Shown here piece after piece: positions 8,658 through 16,642 of a DNA stretch of 64,000 nucleotides; position 1 is the stretch's first letter, and every line of letters starts with the position of its first letter. Made by a program: the position numbers and the translations under genes. Source of the stretch: GCA-002728855 sp036340635 (GTDB lineage Bacteria; Bacteroidota; Bacteroidia; Flavobacteriales; Flavobacteriaceae); contig JAYYYF010000021.1 in the NCBI GenBank assembly GCA_036340635.1, positions 54,231 through 118,230 of the forward strand, written 5' to 3'. The notes below the pieces were generated by a model that saw only the letters and a program-made list of their open reading frames with translations, searched no databases and was not told the origin of the DNA.

Positions 8658-10778
8658 TTACAATAGGGGTGCAATAACTAAGGCCACAACAGAAATTAAT
8701 TTAAGTAGTATGTTTAATGAAGGTCCTGATGTGTCTTTAAAAGGATCTCCAACAGTGTCTCCAACAACTGCAGCCTTATGAGCTTCTGATCCTTTCCTGC
8801 CTTCTTCCTCGATCATTTTTTTTGCATTATCCCAAGCTCCACCAGCATTGGATTGAAAAATTGCCATAAGAACTCCACTAGAAGTAACACCAGCAAGCAA
8901 GCCTCCTAACATCTCTGCTCCACCTGAAAATCCAATAAGCACAGGAACGAATATTGCCATAACTCCAGGCAGTATCATCTCTCTTAGCGCAGCTTTTGTT
9001 GAAATTTCAACACATTTACTGTACTCAGCAACTCCATCTGCATCATTAAATATTTTGATATCTGATTTAGATGCTTTAGAAAGATCTGAATTATATTTTT
9101 TCATTACTGCAAGAGCGGCTTTAAGTTTTGGCAATTCATTGAACTGTCTTCTGACTTCCTCAATCATACTCATTGCAGCTTTTCCAACAGCATTCATAGA
9201 AAGAGCAGAAAAAACAAATGGAAGCATTGCACCTAATAATAGTCCGGTCATAACTATTGGGTTAGAAATGTCAATAGAAGATATTTGAGCAGTTTGCATG
9301 AATGCTGCAAAAAGTGCTAAAGCAGTAAGTGCAGCAGATGCAATAGCGAATCCTTTACCAATTGCTGCGGTTGTATTCCCGACAGCATCTAATTTGTCAG
9401 TTCTTTCTCTTACTTCAGGTGAAAGCTCAGCCATTTCAGCAATACCTCCAGCATTATCAGATATGGGACCATATGCATCAACTGCAAGTTGAATTCCAGT
9501 GTTAGCAAGCATTCCAACAGCTGCAATTGCAATTCCATAAAGACCAGCAAAATAGTAAGAGGTCATTATAGCAATACATATAAGAATTATTGGAATTGCA
9601 GTGGAGATCATTCCAACTCCTAGACCTGAAATAATTGTTGTTGCTGGACCTGTTTCAGATTGTCTTACAATTGACAGAACTGGCTTCTTACCTGTAGCAG
9701 TATAATATTCTGTTATTTTCCCAACCCCTAAACCTACAATTAAACCTGAAATTGTTGCATAGAAAACACCATTTGCTGTGTAGATAAAATCGTTGTATTC
9801 CCAGGTTTCAGGCAACAAAAAATGTATTAGAAAATAAGTAGCTATAATCATTAATAGTGCAGATCCAAATTCACCAAGATTTAAAGCAGTGTGAGGATTT
9901 CCTCCTTCTTTAACTCTTACAAAGAAGGTTCCAATTATCGACATAATAATTCCAGCTCCTGCTATAAAAAGAGGAAGGATTACTGCATTTATTTCATTTC
10001 CTTCATATTCTTTAAGATTTAAAAAAGCAGCTCCAAGAACCATTGCTCCAATTATAGATCCAACAAATGATTCAAAAAGATCAGCACCCATTCCTGCTAC
10101 ATCTCCAACATTATCACCAACATTGTCTGCAATTGTAGCAGGGTTAAGCGGATGATCTTCGGGAATACCAGCTTCAACCTTGCCAACAAGATCTGCACCA
10201 ACATCTGCAGCTTTTGTGTAAATCCCACCTCCAACTCTAGCAAAAAGAGCAATTGATGATGCCCCTAAAGAAAAACCAGATATAACTTTAATTACCACGT
10301 CAATACTGTCAAATATTTCAGTGTAAATCAAGAATAATGAACTTATACCTAAAACTCCTAAGCCAACAACTCCCATACCCATCACTGACCCACCAGAAAA
10401 GGCAATTTCTAGTGCTTTCCCTAAAGATTTTTGGGCGGCATTTGTAGTCCTTACATTTGCTTTTGTAGCAACTCTCATACCAATAAAACCAGCAAGACCA
10501 GAACATCCAGCTCCAATAACAAATGAAACAGCTACTAGCCAACTAGTTCCTTCATTAACTCCTTTAACTGCTAGTAATATAGATGTTAAGATTACAAAAA
10601 TTGATAAAATTTTATATTCGGCCTTAAGAAAGGCCATGGCTCCGTCAGCTATGTTTTTGGCAATTTTAGCCATTTTAGCATTGCCTACTTCTTGTGATGA
10701 GACCCATTGATTTTTAATATAAACGTATATTAACGCAATAATACCAGTTATTGGTACAAGGTATAAGATGTTATTCAT
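8658..10778 (-). CDS. hppA: Membrane-bound pyrophosphatase, K+-dependent type (Na+ or H+ pump)
   Basis: A 706-residue, about 16-helix integral membrane pump that hydrolyses pyrophosphate to move Na+ or H+ across the inner membrane. GGGIYTKAADVGADLVGKVEAGIPEDHP-type sequence and DNVGDNVGDVAGMGADLFES bind Mg-pyrophosphate, and the C-terminal VVGDTVGDPFKDTSGPSLN is the second substrate block. GNTTAAIGKG has Ala at the position that distinguishes K+-dependent enzymes (Ala) from K+-independent ones (Lys). The pumped ion cannot be decided with certainty from reading alone. Na+ fits the NQR complex elsewhere in the window. It has its own promoter with an adjacent palindrome. Confidence 0.93.
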   Translation of the reverse strand: MNNILYLVPITGIIALIYVYIKNQWVSSQEVGNAKMAKIAKNIADGAMAFLKAEYKILSIFVILTSILLAVKGVNEGTSWLVAVSFVIGAGCSGLAGFIGMRVATKANVRTTNAAQKSLGKALEIAFSGGSVMGMGVVGLGVLGISSLFLIYTEIFDSIDVVIKVISGFSLGASSIALFARVGGGIYTKAADVGADLVGKVEAGIPEDHPLNPATIADNVGDNVGDVAGMGADLFESFVGSIIGAMVLGAAFLNLKEYEGNEINAVILPLFIAGAGIIMSIIGTFFVRVKEGGNPHTALNLGEFGSALLMIIATYFLIHFLLPETWEYNDFIYTANGVFYATISGLIVGLGVGKITEYYTATGKKPVLSIVRQSETGPATTIISGLGVGMISTAIPIILICIAIMTSYYFAGLYGIAIAAVGMLANTGIQLAVDAYGPISDNAGGIAEMAELSPEVRERTDKLDAVGNTTAAIGKGFAIASAALTALALFAAFMQTAQISSIDISNPIVMTGLLLGAMLPFVFSALSMNAVGKAAMSMIEEVRRQFNELPKLKAALAVMKKYNSDLSKASKSDIKIFNDADGVAEYSKCVEISTKAALREMILPGVMAIFVPVLIGFSGGAEMLGGLLAGVTSSGVLMAIFQSNAGGAWDNAKKMIEEEGRKGSEAHKAAVVGDTVGDPFKDTSGPSLNILLKLISVVALVIAPLL

Positions 10779-10799
10779 GATATTGAATTTATTTTACGG

Positions 10800-10830
10800 C
10801 AAATATAATATCTAATCTTAAATAAGATTA
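10800..10830 (-). promoter_or_regulatory. hppA promoter with overlapping 8-bp inverted repeat
   Basis: On the minus strand TATATTTG (10807..10800) is a clean -7 box, 22 bases before the hppA ATG. Five bases upstream lies the perfect palindrome TAATCTTA-AA-TAAGATTA (10813-10830), which covers the stretch where the -33 contacts would be. A repressor site is a reasonable guess, but no regulator is identified. Confidence 0.45.
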
Positions 10831-10854
10831 ATAAAAGTGAAGTAATAACTTATT

Positions 10855-11466
10855 TTATAACTTACTTAAAATTGGATCAAGTTTTTCTATAACAATTTTG
10901 AGGTCTTTCTTGTTTTCTACAAAATCAATTTCATCTACATCAACAATTACTAACTTACTTTTATCATAAGTTGAAATCCATGCTTCATAACGTTCATTTA
11001 AACGACTTAGATAATCAATACTTATAGAATTTTCATAGTCTCTTCCTCTTTTGTGAATTTTATTTACAAGATTTGGAATACCGCTTCTCAGGTAAATCAA
11101 TATGTCAGGACCTTTTATTAGCGACTCGATTAATTCAAACAGGTTTTTATAATTATTAAAATCTGTTTTGTTCATAAGCCCCATTGAGTTTAGATTGGGG
11201 GCAAAAATATACGCATCCTCATAGATTGTTCTATCTTGTATAAAAGTTTTTTTATTGTCTTTAAATGTGAGCAATTGCCTGAATCTACTATTGAGAAAAT
11301 ATATTTGTAAGTTAAAAGACCATCTTTCCATATGATCATAAAAATCATTTAGATATGGATTGTCTATGACATCCTCATAGTGCGCTTCCCATTTATAATA
11401 CTTTGAAAGTAATTTTGTTAAACTAGTTTTTCCAGAACCAATATTTCCTGCGACAGCTACATGCAT
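10855..11466 (-). CDS. Deoxynucleoside kinase (dNK/dCK-dGK family)
   Basis: A 203-residue salvage kinase that phosphorylates deoxynucleosides with ATP. The P-loop GNIGSGKTS starts at residue 7, and YEDVIDNPYLNDFYDHMERWSFNLQIYFLNSRFRQ holds the substrate-binding glutamate and the aromatic cage. QDRTIYEDAYIFA gives the DRS-like motif, and KIHKRGRDYE is the lid. The ATG at 11466 (MHVAVAGNIG) is preferred over the TTG at 11481 because family members begin with this methionine. The window does not show which base is preferred (A, G or C). It is transcribed divergently from the metK operon. Confidence 0.88.
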   Translation of the reverse strand: MHVAVAGNIGSGKTSLTKLLSKYYKWEAHYEDVIDNPYLNDFYDHMERWSFNLQIYFLNSRFRQLLTFKDNKKTFIQDRTIYEDAYIFAPNLNSMGLMNKTDFNNYKNLFELIESLIKGPDILIYLRSGIPNLVNKIHKRGRDYENSISIDYLSRLNERYEAWISTYDKSKLVIVDVDEIDFVENKKDLKIVIEKLDPILSKL

Positions 11467-11551
11467 ATTTTTTTGTTTCAAAAGATAAAAACTTTTTTAT
11501 CTGTTTACAATACAAAATAGAACCTTTTTTAATTTTTATAAAATAAAATTA

Positions 11552-11559
11552 TATATTTG
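11552..11559 (+). promoter_or_regulatory. Putative -7 box of the methionine operon
   Basis: TATATTTG matches TAnnTTTG, ten bases before the first stem of the riboswitch at 11570. The start site would fall near 11565, placing the aptamer at the extreme 5' end of the mRNA. The -33 region is T-rich but lacks an exact TTTG. Confidence 0.5.
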
Positions 11560-11569
11560 CCCTGTTAAA

Positions 11570-11619
11570 AGAGGAAGGATTTGACTGATTGCAACCTCTA
11601 AAAAAAAATGCTAAAGCAG
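11570..11619 (+). promoter_or_regulatory. SAM-II (SAM-alpha) type riboswitch aptamer
   Basis: The stretch can be aligned by eye to the SAM-II pseudoknot. Stem P1 is AGAGG (11570-11574) with CCTCT (11595-11599). The loop contains GGATTT followed by TTGCAA (11589-11594), the conserved purine-rich and TTGCA elements. An A-rich linker (11600-11608) leads to GCTAAAGC (11610-11617), matching the invariant GCTAAA block that closes the pseudoknot and contacts the ligand. It precedes metK and the whole methionine operon, which is the expected context. SAM-II riboswitches are known from Alphaproteobacteria and Bacteroidota. A covariance-model search was not possible here. Confidence 0.75.
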
Positions 11620-11663
11620 TGTTGCTTTAAATATCAAATGTCAAATTCTTCGTTTAAAGCAAC
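11612..11663 (+). promoter_or_regulatory. Riboswitch expression platform: two mutually exclusive hairpins
   Basis: TAAAGCA (11612-11618, part of the aptamer) can pair with TGCTTTA (11623-11629) over a GTGT loop. The alternative pairs GTTGCTTTAAA (11621-11631) with TTTAAAGCAAC (11653-11663), a perfect 11-bp stem ending five bases before the metK ATG. The two share TGCTTTA and cannot coexist. SAM binding would lock AAAGC into the aptamer, favour the second hairpin and occlude ribosome entry. Without SAM the first hairpin would free the start region. There is no T-run before the gene, so control is probably translational. This mechanism is inference. Confidence 0.6.
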
Positions 11664-11668
11664 TTAAA

Positions 11669-12931
11669 ATGGCATATTTTTTTACATCTGAATCTGTTGG
11701 TGGAGGTCACCCAGACAAATTAGCTGATCAAATCAGTGATTCTTTATTAGACAATTTTCTTGCTTTTGATTCCCAGAGCAAAGTAGCTTGTGAAACACTT
11801 GTTACAACTGGTAGAGTTATAATTGCAGGAGAAGTCAAAAGCAGTGTCAATTTGGATATTGAAAAAATCACAAGAGATACGATAAATAAAATCGGATATA
11901 CCAAAAAAGAATACAAATTTAGTGGAAACTCATGTGATATAATATCCCTAATACATGAGCAATCAAAAGATATAAACAGGGGAGTTGACAGGGAAATAAA
12001 AGAAGATCAGGGTGCAGGGGATCAAGGAATAATGTTTGGTTATGCAACTGACGAAACAGAAAATTTTATTCCACTTGCTTTAGATTTAGCACACAAGATT
12101 TTGATCGAATTGTCTTCCCTAAGAGAGGAACGTGATCAGATCAAATATTTACGTCCAGACGCAAAATCCCAAGTAACTATAAAGTATGATGAAAATGGAG
12201 TCCCAAAGAACGTTGATACTATTGTAGTTTCAACGCAACATGACCCTTTTGACAAAGATGATGCAAAGATGCTGAAGAAAATAAAAGATGATGTTAAGAA
12301 TATTTTAATTCCCAGGGTATTAGAAAAAGAAGGATCTAAAGTTAAGTCTTTATTTAACCACGACATTACTTATCATGTTAATCCTACAGGAAAATTTGTA
12401 ATTGGGGGTCCACACGGAGACGCTGGACTTACTGGAAGAAAAATAATTGTTGACACTTATGGAGGTAAGGGAGCTCATGGGGGAGGAGCTTTTAGCGGAA
12501 AAGATCCAAGCAAAGTAGACAGAAGCGCAGCTTATGCTGCAAGACATATTGCAAAAAATTTAGTAGCAGCTGGAGTAGCAAAAGAAATTTTAGTTCAGGT
12601 AAGTTATGCAATAGGTGTTTCTGCTCCGACTTCGATAAATGTAAATTCTTTTGGAACTGCAAAAGTTAATTTATCTGATTCTGAAATCGCAGATAAAATT
12701 TCGAAAATTTTTGATATGAGACCTTATTCAATAGAGAAACGTCTAAAACTTCGAAATCCAATTTATTTTGAGACATCAGCTTATGGGCATATGGGTAGAG
12801 AACCTGTAAAAATTATAAAAACTTTTGAGTTGCCTGATGGTAGGAAATATAAAAAGGAAGTTGAACTATTTACATGGGAAAAATTAGACCATGTTAGACA
12901 AATCAGAAAAATATTTTTAAAAACTAATTAA
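11669..12931 (+). CDS. metK: S-adenosylmethionine synthetase
   Basis: Makes SAM from methionine and ATP. At 420 residues it is somewhat longer than E. coli MetK (384). TSESVGGGHPDKLADQISD holds the active-site histidine near residue 14, GAGDQGIMFGYA is the ATP-binding block, and GGKGAHGGGAFSGKDPSKVDRSAAY is the glycine-rich P-loop-like signature. GHMGREP near the C-terminus is also typical. It is the first gene of a seven-gene operon whose product metabolite is sensed by the RNA element just upstream. The ATG lies five bases after a hairpin that could block translation. Confidence 0.97.
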   Translation: MAYFFTSESVGGGHPDKLADQISDSLLDNFLAFDSQSKVACETLVTTGRVIIAGEVKSSVNLDIEKITRDTINKIGYTKKEYKFSGNSCDIISLIHEQSKDINRGVDREIKEDQGAGDQGIMFGYATDETENFIPLALDLAHKILIELSSLREERDQIKYLRPDAKSQVTIKYDENGVPKNVDTIVVSTQHDPFDKDDAKMLKKIKDDVKNILIPRVLEKEGSKVKSLFNHDITYHVNPTGKFVIGGPHGDAGLTGRKIIVDTYGGKGAHGGGAFSGKDPSKVDRSAAYAARHIAKNLVAAGVAKEILVQVSYAIGVSAPTSINVNSFGTAKVNLSDSEIADKISKIFDMRPYSIEKRLKLRNPIYFETSAYGHMGREPVKIIKTFELPDGRKYKKEVELFTWEKLDHVRQIRKIFLKTN

Positions 12932-12968
12932 ATTTTTAACCCAATTAAACTAACTAAAACTATTAATT

Positions 12969-14240
12969 ATGAGTTTAAAACTAGCGACAAATGCACTTCA
13001 TGCAGGTCATGACGTGAAACAAACACAAGGAACCCGAGCTGTTCCAATTTATCAATCCACATCATACGTGTTCAATGATTCAGATCATGCAGCCAATTTA
13101 TTTGCACTTGCTGACACGGGTTATATTTACACGAGATTAAACAATCCAACAAATGATGTTCTTGAACAAAGACTTGCTTCTGTTGAAGGGGGTGTTGCTG
13201 CCGTAGCAACAGCATCAGGGACTTCTGCAATAGCTACTACTTTTATGACTTTATTAAAAGCTGGTGATCATATTGTAGCATCAAATAGCCTTTATGGTGG
13301 AACTTACAATATGTTAAATAATACTTTGCCTCGTTTTGGAATCACTACAACTTTTGTAGATCCAGATGATGTAGATAACTTTTCTAATGCTGTCAAATCT
13401 AATACAAGAGCATTTTTTGCTGAATCCTTAGGCAATCCAAAATTAGATGTTATTGACTTAGAAGGTATTAGCAATCACGCAAAAAAAGCCAAAGTTCCTT
13501 TCATTGTAGACAATACTATTGCAACTCCTGCTCTATTAAATCCTATTAAATACGGAGCAAATATTGTAATTCATTCTCTGACCAAATACATTACTGGTAA
13601 TGGAACTACTTTAGGGGGTATTATAATTGATGCTGGAACTTTTGATTATTCAAATGGAAATTTTCCAGAATTTACTGAACCATCTCCAGCTTATCACGGC
13701 CTGGTTTATCATGATGCTCTTGGGCCAATTGCTTTTATTGCTAGAGTAAGAGTTGAGGGTCTAAGGGATTTAGGTAGTGCCCCAAGTCCTTTGAATAGTT
13801 TTCAAGTTATTCAAGGTCTGGAAACATTAGAGGTTCGTATGCAGAAGCATTCAGAAAATGCAATTGAATTAGCGAAATGGTTAGAAAAGAGAGATGAAGT
13901 AAGCTGGGTAAATTATCCTGGACTAGCTTCTTCTAAATATTCTGATTTAGCATTTAAGTATCTTCCAAAAGGTAAAAGTGGAATTATAACTTTTGGGTTA
14001 AAAAAAGGATATGATGGTGCTAAAAAAGTAGCTGAAAACACTGAAATTTTTGCTCTTTTGGCAAATATAGGTGACACTAAATCACTTATAATACATCCCT
14101 CAAGTACTACTCATTCACAATTAAATGAAGAGGAACAAAAAAGTACTGGCGTTACTCCTGATTTAGTTAGAATTTCTGTAGGTATTGAAGATTTAGAGGA
14201 TTTAAAAAATGATTTAGATCAAGCTTTTAAGAAAATTTAA
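12969..14240 (+). CDS. metY: O-acetylhomoserine sulfhydrylase (MetY)
   Basis: A 423-residue PLP enzyme of the Cys/Met metabolism family that makes homocysteine from O-acetylhomoserine and sulfide. ATNALHAGHD and YIYTRLNNPTNDVLEQRLA are family blocks, and the Schiff-base Lys206 lies in IHSLTKYITGNGTTLGG. The long C-terminal domain with SLIIHPSSTTHSQL is characteristic of the sulfhydrylase rather than of cystathionine gamma-synthase. It follows metK by 37 bases and precedes metX, which makes its substrate, so direct sulfhydrylation is the evident methionine route here. Confidence 0.93.
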   Translation: MSLKLATNALHAGHDVKQTQGTRAVPIYQSTSYVFNDSDHAANLFALADTGYIYTRLNNPTNDVLEQRLASVEGGVAAVATASGTSAIATTFMTLLKAGDHIVASNSLYGGTYNMLNNTLPRFGITTTFVDPDDVDNFSNAVKSNTRAFFAESLGNPKLDVIDLEGISNHAKKAKVPFIVDNTIATPALLNPIKYGANIVIHSLTKYITGNGTTLGGIIIDAGTFDYSNGNFPEFTEPSPAYHGLVYHDALGPIAFIARVRVEGLRDLGSAPSPLNSFQVIQGLETLEVRMQKHSENAIELAKWLEKRDEVSWVNYPGLASSKYSDLAFKYLPKGKSGIITFGLKKGYDGAKKVAENTEIFALLANIGDTKSLIIHPSSTTHSQLNEEEQKSTGVTPDLVRISVGIEDLEDLKNDLDQAFKKI

Positions 14241-14248
14241 ATTAATTT

Positions 14249-15259
14249 ATGTCTAAGATTAAAACAATTAGAATATCTAAATTCACAACAGATTCTGGAG
14301 TGAATTTAGAAAATATTGATTTGCATTTTGAGCATTTTGGGCAAGATTACAATAATTTTCCTATTGTTTTAGTAAACCATTCATTGACTGGTAATTCTAA
14401 TGTTACAGGGACATCTGGTTGGTGGAATAAAATAATTGGTTCAGGAAAAGTAATTGATACAAATTTTTTCGCCGTATTGGCTTACAACATTCCAGGTAAT
14501 GGATATAATGGTTCCTTTTTAGATAATTATTCTGATTTTCATACCGGAGATATTGCAAAGCTTTTCTATATAGGGTTGAAAAAATTGAAAATAAAAAAAA
14601 CATATGCAATTATTGGAGGGTCTATTGGAGGAGGAATTGCATGGGAAATGGGTTCTCTCTACAATGACTTAACAGATAATTTAATACCTATTGCTTGTGA
14701 TTGGAAATCATCAGATTGGATTATTGCAAATACTTTTTTACAGAGGAGGTTATTAGAAAATTCTAACAATCCAATTCAGGACGCCAGAATTCATGCAATG
14801 CTATCCTATAGAACACCGTTTTCCTTTACTGATAGATTTTCTGAAAAAAAGAATACAAACGGCAAATATGCAGTTGAGGACTGGTTAGTATATCATGGAG
14901 ACAAGTTGTTTGAAAGATTTTCACTTGAAGCATACAAAACAATGAATTATTTTCTGTCGACTGTAAATGTCATTCGTGATGGAAAAAATCCTAAAGAGAA
15001 GCTTTCAAAAATCAATTCAAATATTCACATAATAGCTGTTAATACCGATCAGTATTTTACGCCCGATAGAGATAGAAGAACCTTTGAACTTTTAAAATCT
15101 AAAAAGAAAAATGTTTTTTATCATGAAATAGATTCTATTCATGGACATGACGCTTTTTTAATTGAAAACAAAAAAATGACAAAAATTTTAAGCAAAATAT
15201 TTAAAAGCAAACGAAATGAAAATAGTTTTAGAGAGAATAAACACCGATTACCTGTTTGA
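14249..15259 (+). CDS. metX: Homoserine O-acetyltransferase (alpha/beta-hydrolase type)
   Basis: A 336-residue alpha/beta-hydrolase that acetylates homoserine from acetyl-CoA, feeding MetY. NHSLTGNS is the oxyanion region, GGSIGGGIAWEM carries nucleophile S125, D267 lies in NTDQYFTPD and H300 in IHGHDAF. Length and motif order fit MetX of Bacteroidota. Its last 44 bases overlap the start of the next gene in another frame, an unusually long overlap for this window. The C-terminal tail encoded in the overlap (about the last 14 residues) is lysine- and arginine-rich and looks unconserved. Succinyl-CoA use cannot be excluded by reading. Confidence 0.87.
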   Translation: MSKIKTIRISKFTTDSGVNLENIDLHFEHFGQDYNNFPIVLVNHSLTGNSNVTGTSGWWNKIIGSGKVIDTNFFAVLAYNIPGNGYNGSFLDNYSDFHTGDIAKLFYIGLKKLKIKKTYAIIGGSIGGGIAWEMGSLYNDLTDNLIPIACDWKSSDWIIANTFLQRRLLENSNNPIQDARIHAMLSYRTPFSFTDRFSEKKNTNGKYAVEDWLVYHGDKLFERFSLEAYKTMNYFLSTVNVIRDGKNPKEKLSKINSNIHIIAVNTDQYFTPDRDRRTFELLKSKKKNVFYHEIDSIHGHDAFLIENKKMTKILSKIFKSKRNENSFRENKHRLPV

Positions 15260-15641
15260 AGTAGTTAATCAATCTAGCCATAGGGTTTTCTTAGATAACA
15301 AATCTAAAGAAAAAGGCACAGTAAAAGGAATTAGTCCAATGGAACTTTTGCTAATGGGTTTGGCAGGGTGTAGTAGTATTGATGTAGTATCGATTTTAGG
15401 TAAACAAAAGATTAACCCTGTTTCTTTGAAGATGGAGGTTGACGGCAAACGTTTTGAAGGAGAAATCCCTTCGTTATTTAAGGAGATAGATGTTAGGGTT
15501 TTTTTAGAAGGGGAGATATCTCCAAATAAAGTTAGACGGGCTGTAGATCTTTCATTTCAAAAATATTGCTCTGTTTCCAAGACCCTCGAGTCTACTGCAA
15601 AAATTAATTACAGGATTTTTTTAAATAACGTTGAAATTTGA
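15216..15641 (+). CDS. OsmC family protein
   Basis: A 141-residue OsmC/Ohr-fold protein with both redox cysteines in place, C52 in MGLAGCSSIDVV and C118 in QKYCSVSKTL. OsmC members reduce organic hydroperoxides. The methionine-operon member in Bacteroidota has no settled role, and one possibility is a link to sulfur handling. The start MKIVLERINTDYLFEV matches the family N-terminus, so the 44-base overlap with metX seems genuine. Its stop overlaps the TTG start of the following gene, suggesting translational coupling. Confidence 0.85.
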   Translation: MKIVLERINTDYLFEVVNQSSHRVFLDNKSKEKGTVKGISPMELLLMGLAGCSSIDVVSILGKQKINPVSLKMEVDGKRFEGEIPSLFKEIDVRVFLEGEISPNKVRRAVDLSFQKYCSVSKTLESTAKINYRIFLNNVEI

Positions 15642-16642
15642 GTTTGAAAGAAATACTAAATAATCGAATACTTACTTTAGATGGAGCCATGGGGACTATG
15701 ATACAATCTTATGGTCTTGAAGAGGTTGATTATCGAGGAGATTTTTTTAAAAAACACCCATGTTCTTTATTAGGGAATAATGATCTTTTATCAATCTCCC
15801 AACCTAATATAATATCTGAAATTCATGAGAAATATCTTTTGGCAGGTGCTGATATTATTGAAACAAATACATTTTCATCTACTTCAATATCTATGTTAGA
15901 TTATGAGATGGAACATTTAGTTTATAAACTTAATTTTGAATCTGCCAAAATAGCTGGGAAAGCAACTAAAAAATTTACAAAATCAGATCCATTGAAACCT
16001 CGTTTTGTTGCTGGTTCTATTGGGCCTACAAACAAAACAGCTAGTATGTCTTCTGATGTGAATAATCCTGGCCATAGAGCTATTAGTTTTAATGATTTGG
16101 TTGCATCCTATTCTGAGCAAATAAAAGGGCTTATAGATGGAGGAGTAGATCTGTTATTAGTAGAAACTATTTTTGACACACTAAATGCCAAAGCCGCATT
16201 GTTTGCTATAAATAAAATTTTTGAACAAAATGGTTTTGATTTACCTGTAATGCTTAGTGTTACAATAACTGATAATAGTGGGAGAACATTGTCAGGACAA
16301 ACTTTAGAAGCTTTTGTGATTTCAATATCTCACTTTCCTTTGCTCAGTATTGGATTGAATTGTGCATTGGGAGCAGATCAACTTCATCCTTATTTGAAAA
16401 GACTATCAGAAATAACACCAGTATTTACATCTGTTTATCCAAACGCAGGTTTGCCAAATGCCTTTGGAGAGTATGATCAAACTCCTACTGAGATGATAAA
16501 ATTTATTCAGGGATATTTGAAAGAAGAGATTGTTAATATTGTTGGCGGTTGTTGTGGAACTACTCCAGAACATATTAAATTAATCTCAGAAGAAGTCAAA
16601 AAGTTTAAACCTAGGGAAACTAAAATATTTTCAAATGTTTAA
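15638..16642 (+). CDS. Methionine synthase, homocysteine-binding subunit (MetH N-terminal half)
   Basis: A 334-residue homocysteine S-methyltransferase domain. LTLDGAMGTMIQ is the family start, ETNTFSST and VETIFDTLNAKAA follow, and the zinc ligands are C242 (GLNCALG) and C305/C306 (GGCCGTTP). In E. coli this module is fused to the rest of MetH; here it is a separate gene, overlapping the next by eight bases. No ATG is available. The start is TTG at 15638 (overlapping the previous TGA) or TTG at 15644. It should act in complex with the product of 16635-19313. Confidence 0.88.
   Translation: MSLKEILNNRILTLDGAMGTMIQSYGLEEVDYRGDFFKKHPCSLLGNNDLLSISQPNIISEIHEKYLLAGADIIETNTFSSTSISMLDYEMEHLVYKLNFESAKIAGKATKKFTKSDPLKPRFVAGSIGPTNKTASMSSDVNNPGHRAISFNDLVASYSEQIKGLIDGGVDLLLVETIFDTLNAKAALFAINKIFEQNGFDLPVMLSVTITDNSGRTLSGQTLEAFVISISHFPLLSIGLNCALGADQLHPYLKRLSEITPVFTSVYPNAGLPNAFGEYDQTPTEMIKFIQGYLKEEIVNIVGGCCGTTPEHIKLISEEVKKFKPRETKIFSNV

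Noticed and set aside
11483..11502. Palindrome AGATAAAAA-CT-TTTTTATCT in the gap between the deoxynucleoside kinase and metK
   Set aside because: A/T-only arms of this kind are expected by chance in such AT-rich spacers, and no promoter box is placed next to it in a telling way.
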